Below are positions 5,516 through 6,950 of a DNA stretch of 6,950 nucleotides, one piece after another. The notes beneath the pieces were generated by a model, which did no database searches, was not told where the DNA came from, and saw nothing but the letters and a program-made list of their open reading frames with translations. Both the position numbers and the translations under genes were made by a program. This stretch comes from Thermoleophilia bacterium (lineage in GTDB: Bacteria; Actinomycetota; Thermoleophilia; Gaiellales; F1-60-MAGs149): assembly GCA_016462095.1 (NCBI GenBank), contig JAEMTW010000097.1, positions 1 through 6,950 of the forward strand. Direction: 5' to 3'. Numbering within the stretch: the stretch's first letter is position 1; each line of letters begins with the position of its first letter.

Positions 5516-6340
5516 GTGCGCACATTCGTACCACTCCTCTTGATCATCGTCTCGGTCGGCTGTGCCGTTGGAGCAGGCGCTGGAGCGATGCTGACGCGCA
5601 ACGTGCTGGATCTGAGTGGCTTCTCTGACGTCGTCGTGCACACCATGCAGTCGCCCGCCGGTCTCGCTCTGGTGCGTTCCTCCGTGGAGAACAACGTCGC
5701 CAATCGGGCCGCAGCACAGCCGGCGATCCTTTCGAACCTGGTCGCCACCACCGCGGGCGACTGGGCCGTTTCGGTCTTTCAGAGCGACGCTGCTGCACAG
5801 GTGCTGGGACCTGTCGCGATTGGTCTTCAGCAGGGCATCCTCAACGGCGACAGCGCCCAGGAGGTACAGATCGATGTGCGAGCGATGGCGGCCGCAAGCG
5901 ATACGCCACCGCTGATCTCGCGTCTCCTCGACAGCCAGTCGGGCGATGTTCTCGTCACCGTGCCGTGGGTCTCCGTCACGCCACAAATGCAGTACACGCT
6001 CAAACAGCTCGACCGGCAACGCATGCTGCCCACGGGGCTTGCCATCGCCGCAGTCGTGGCTGGACTCCTCGCTGTGATGCTGTCGAGACGCCGCGGCCTG
6101 GCTTTGCTGGTGCTTGGAATTGCATTGGCGGCGGCGGCGTTTTTCGTGCGCCCGATCGCCACAACCTCATCGGGCCTGTTTATCAACCGCGGTGCACAGG
6201 GCGGATCGGCGTCGACGCTTGCGCCGACGGTAGTGGAGCAGGTCTTCACCGGCTGGTCGGCTGTCAGTGGCGCGCTGATTGCAATCGGGCTCGCGCTGGC
6301 GCTCGTCGGCGCCGTGCTGAGTCTTCGTCGCCGCGCTTAG
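5516..6340 (+). CDS. Membrane protein of unknown function with extracytoplasmic domain
   Basis: A 274-residue protein I cannot name. Residues 3-25 form a hydrophobic N-terminal helix, probably an uncleaved anchor. Residues about 26-170 are soluble, alpha-helical in character, and probably outside the membrane; they open with 'LDLSGFSDVVVHTMQSPAG' (31-49), which recalls a common actinobacterial pattern in which a helix pair follows the first membrane segment. Three further helices lie at about 172-190, 194-212 and 246-269. The arginine cluster R191-R193 between helices 2 and 3 and the terminal 'RRRA' predict cytoplasmic positions. The only cysteine, C16, lies in the hydrophobic segment and lacks a clear lipobox. 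GTG 5516 is chosen over TTG 5510 because TACGGT sits 6 nt upstream. The gene is divergent from sua5 and its stop overlaps that of the convergent dehydrogenase. No enzyme or transporter motif is visible; role unknown. Confidence 0.8.
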   Translation: MRTFVPLLLIIVSVGCAVGAGAGAMLTRNVLDLSGFSDVVVHTMQSPAGLALVRSSVENNVANRAAAQPAILSNLVATTAGDWAVSVFQSDAAAQVLGPVAIGLQQGILNGDSAQEVQIDVRAMAAASDTPPLISRLLDSQSGDVLVTVPWVSVTPQMQYTLKQLDRQRMLPTGLAIAAVVAGLLAVMLSRRRGLALLVLGIALAAAAFFVRPIATTSSGLFINRGAQGGSASTLAPTVVEQVFTGWSAVSGALIAIGLALALVGAVLSLRRRA

Positions 6341-6950
6341 GGCGTTGGGGGCAAGAAGACGACGCTCTCGGCGTCAACAACATGCGCGCCGCCATCAACC
6401 GTGATGGTGGCGCCGTTGATACCGCTTGCCTTCTTCGAGAGTAACCAGGCAATCGTCTCGGCAACTTCATCGCCGGTGGCCGGACGGCGGTCGGGGGCCA
6501 GGCTCGTGGCTTTCGCGTAGGCACCGTCGAGGCCACCATGGTCCGCCGCGAGCTCGCTCAGCGCATCGTCAGCCATCGGCGTTCGCACCCAACCGGGACA
6601 GACGACGTTGGAACGCACTCCATGCGGACCGTGATCGACCGCCAGACACCGTGCCAGTTGGATCGCGCCGGCCTTGGCAGACGAATAGGCGATCGAGGCG
6701 GGACCCGCTCGGAGGCCCGCAAGGCTCGAGACAATCACGATCGAACCACCGTTGGCAATCAGTTCGGGAAGGCACGCCTGCGCGGCCAAAAACGGCGCAG
6801 TCAGGTTGGTGCGCACGACGCCCTCCCAACCCTCCAGCGTCTGAGTCAGAGCGGTGCCCGACTTTCCCGAGCCTGCGCAGCAGACGAGGCCAGCGAGCGT
6901 GCCACCAGCCTGGGTCAGCCGTGACACGGCTGTGGCGAGATGCTCAGCAT
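6337..6950 (-). CDS. Short-chain dehydrogenase/reductase, N-terminus missing (partial)
   Basis: The frame is open to the window end, so the 5' part, including the TGxxxGxG NAD(P)-binding loop, lies beyond it; 203 codons are visible. Classical SDR motifs are present in order: a strand with 'LVCCAG' (in place of the usual NNAG), 'RTNLTAPFLAAQ' with the active-site asparagine, 'IVIVSSLAG' with the catalytic serine, 'YSSAKAG' with Tyr (codon 6685-6687) and Lys (6673-6675), 'CPGWVRTPM', and the end 'GINGATITVDGGAHVV'. This pattern is like FabG-type 3-oxoacyl reductases and related NAD(P)H-dependent alcohol/ketone oxidoreductases; the substrate cannot be told. The apparent GTG start at 6927 falls inside the Rossmann fold and is not the real start. 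The C-terminus extends a few residues past the usual VDGG ending. Its TAA stop overlaps the stop of the convergent membrane-protein gene. Confidence 0.93.
   Translation of the reverse strand, partial: AEHLATAVSRLTQAGGTLAGLVCCAGSGKSGTALTQTLEGWEGVVRTNLTAPFLAAQACLPELIANGGSIVIVSSLAGLRAGPASIAYSSAKAGAIQLARCLAVDHGPHGVRSNVVCPGWVRTPMADDALSELAADHGGLDGAYAKATSLAPDRRPATGDEVAETIAWLLSKKASGINGATITVDGGAHVVDAESVVFLPPTP

Noticed and set aside
5464..5751. 96-residue N-terminal extension of sua5 in an open frame
   Set aside because: It is antisense to the start of the membrane-protein gene, low in complexity and unlike any Sua5 protein. The GTG at 5463 sits right before the conserved YrdC domain.
5327..6019. 230-codon open frame on the minus strand
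   Set aside because: It lies antisense to the membrane protein and out of frame with sua5, with the arginine/histidine-rich composition of a GC-rich shadow frame and no recognisable motif.
1..6950. Mobile element, CRISPR array or defence system
   Set aside because: I found no direct-repeat array, transposase, integrase, terminal inverted repeats, nuclease or toxin-like gene. The tRNA shows no visible duplicated 3' end that would mark an integration site.

Overview
The window looks like ordinary chromosomal DNA from a high-GC actinobacterium (Actinomycetota; possibly an Acidimicrobiia-like lineage, which is inference only). Supporting signs are the high GC content by eye, GTG starts, 4-base overlaps between co-oriented genes, a class II fructose-bisphosphatase, a tandem pair of fluoride-channel genes, and several TANNNT boxes placed exactly 6 nt before start codons, the hallmark of leaderless transcription. 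I see no phage, transposon, CRISPR, toxin-antitoxin or defence genes.

Left block (1-1975, plus strand) is one tightly packed operon. It holds the 3' part of a PhnD-like substrate-binding protein, then a flavodoxin-fold NAD(P)H oxidoreductase overlapping it by 16 bp, then two different crcB/fluC genes joined by 4-bp overlaps. The two FluC subunits have opposite charge patterns in their loops, which predicts a fixed antiparallel heterodimeric fluoride channel. The operon promoter lies outside the window. The block converges on glpX with only 8 bp between the stop codons.

Middle block (1984-4256) is a divergent pair: glpX (minus), the gluconeogenic fructose-1,6-bisphosphatase, and a class V aminotransferase of the cysteine-desulfurase-like type (plus) that lacks the catalytic-loop cysteine. 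A 59-bp gap carries two back-to-back leaderless promoters. Next come a 116-bp intergenic stretch with an inverted repeat over a tRNA promoter, the tRNA-Leu(CAG) gene (4373-4456), and a strong UUCG-type hairpin between the tRNA and the convergent sua5 gene.

Right block (4501-6950) is a second divergent pair: sua5 (minus), the threonylcarbamoyl-AMP synthase of tRNA t6A synthesis, and an unrecognised four-helix membrane protein with an extracytoplasmic domain (plus). They share a 52-bp gap with leaderless-type promoters. The membrane-protein gene ends in a stop that overlaps the stop of a convergent short-chain dehydrogenase, whose N-terminal part runs off the window.

Functionally the genes are mostly housekeeping (sugar-phosphate metabolism, tRNA, tRNA modification, fluoride resistance). 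The most interesting points are the repeated 6-nt leaderless geometry, the FluC pair embedded behind an orphan-looking binding protein and a flavoprotein, the cysteine-less desulfurase homologue and the unknown membrane protein. I did not find convincing evidence of a wholly new system.
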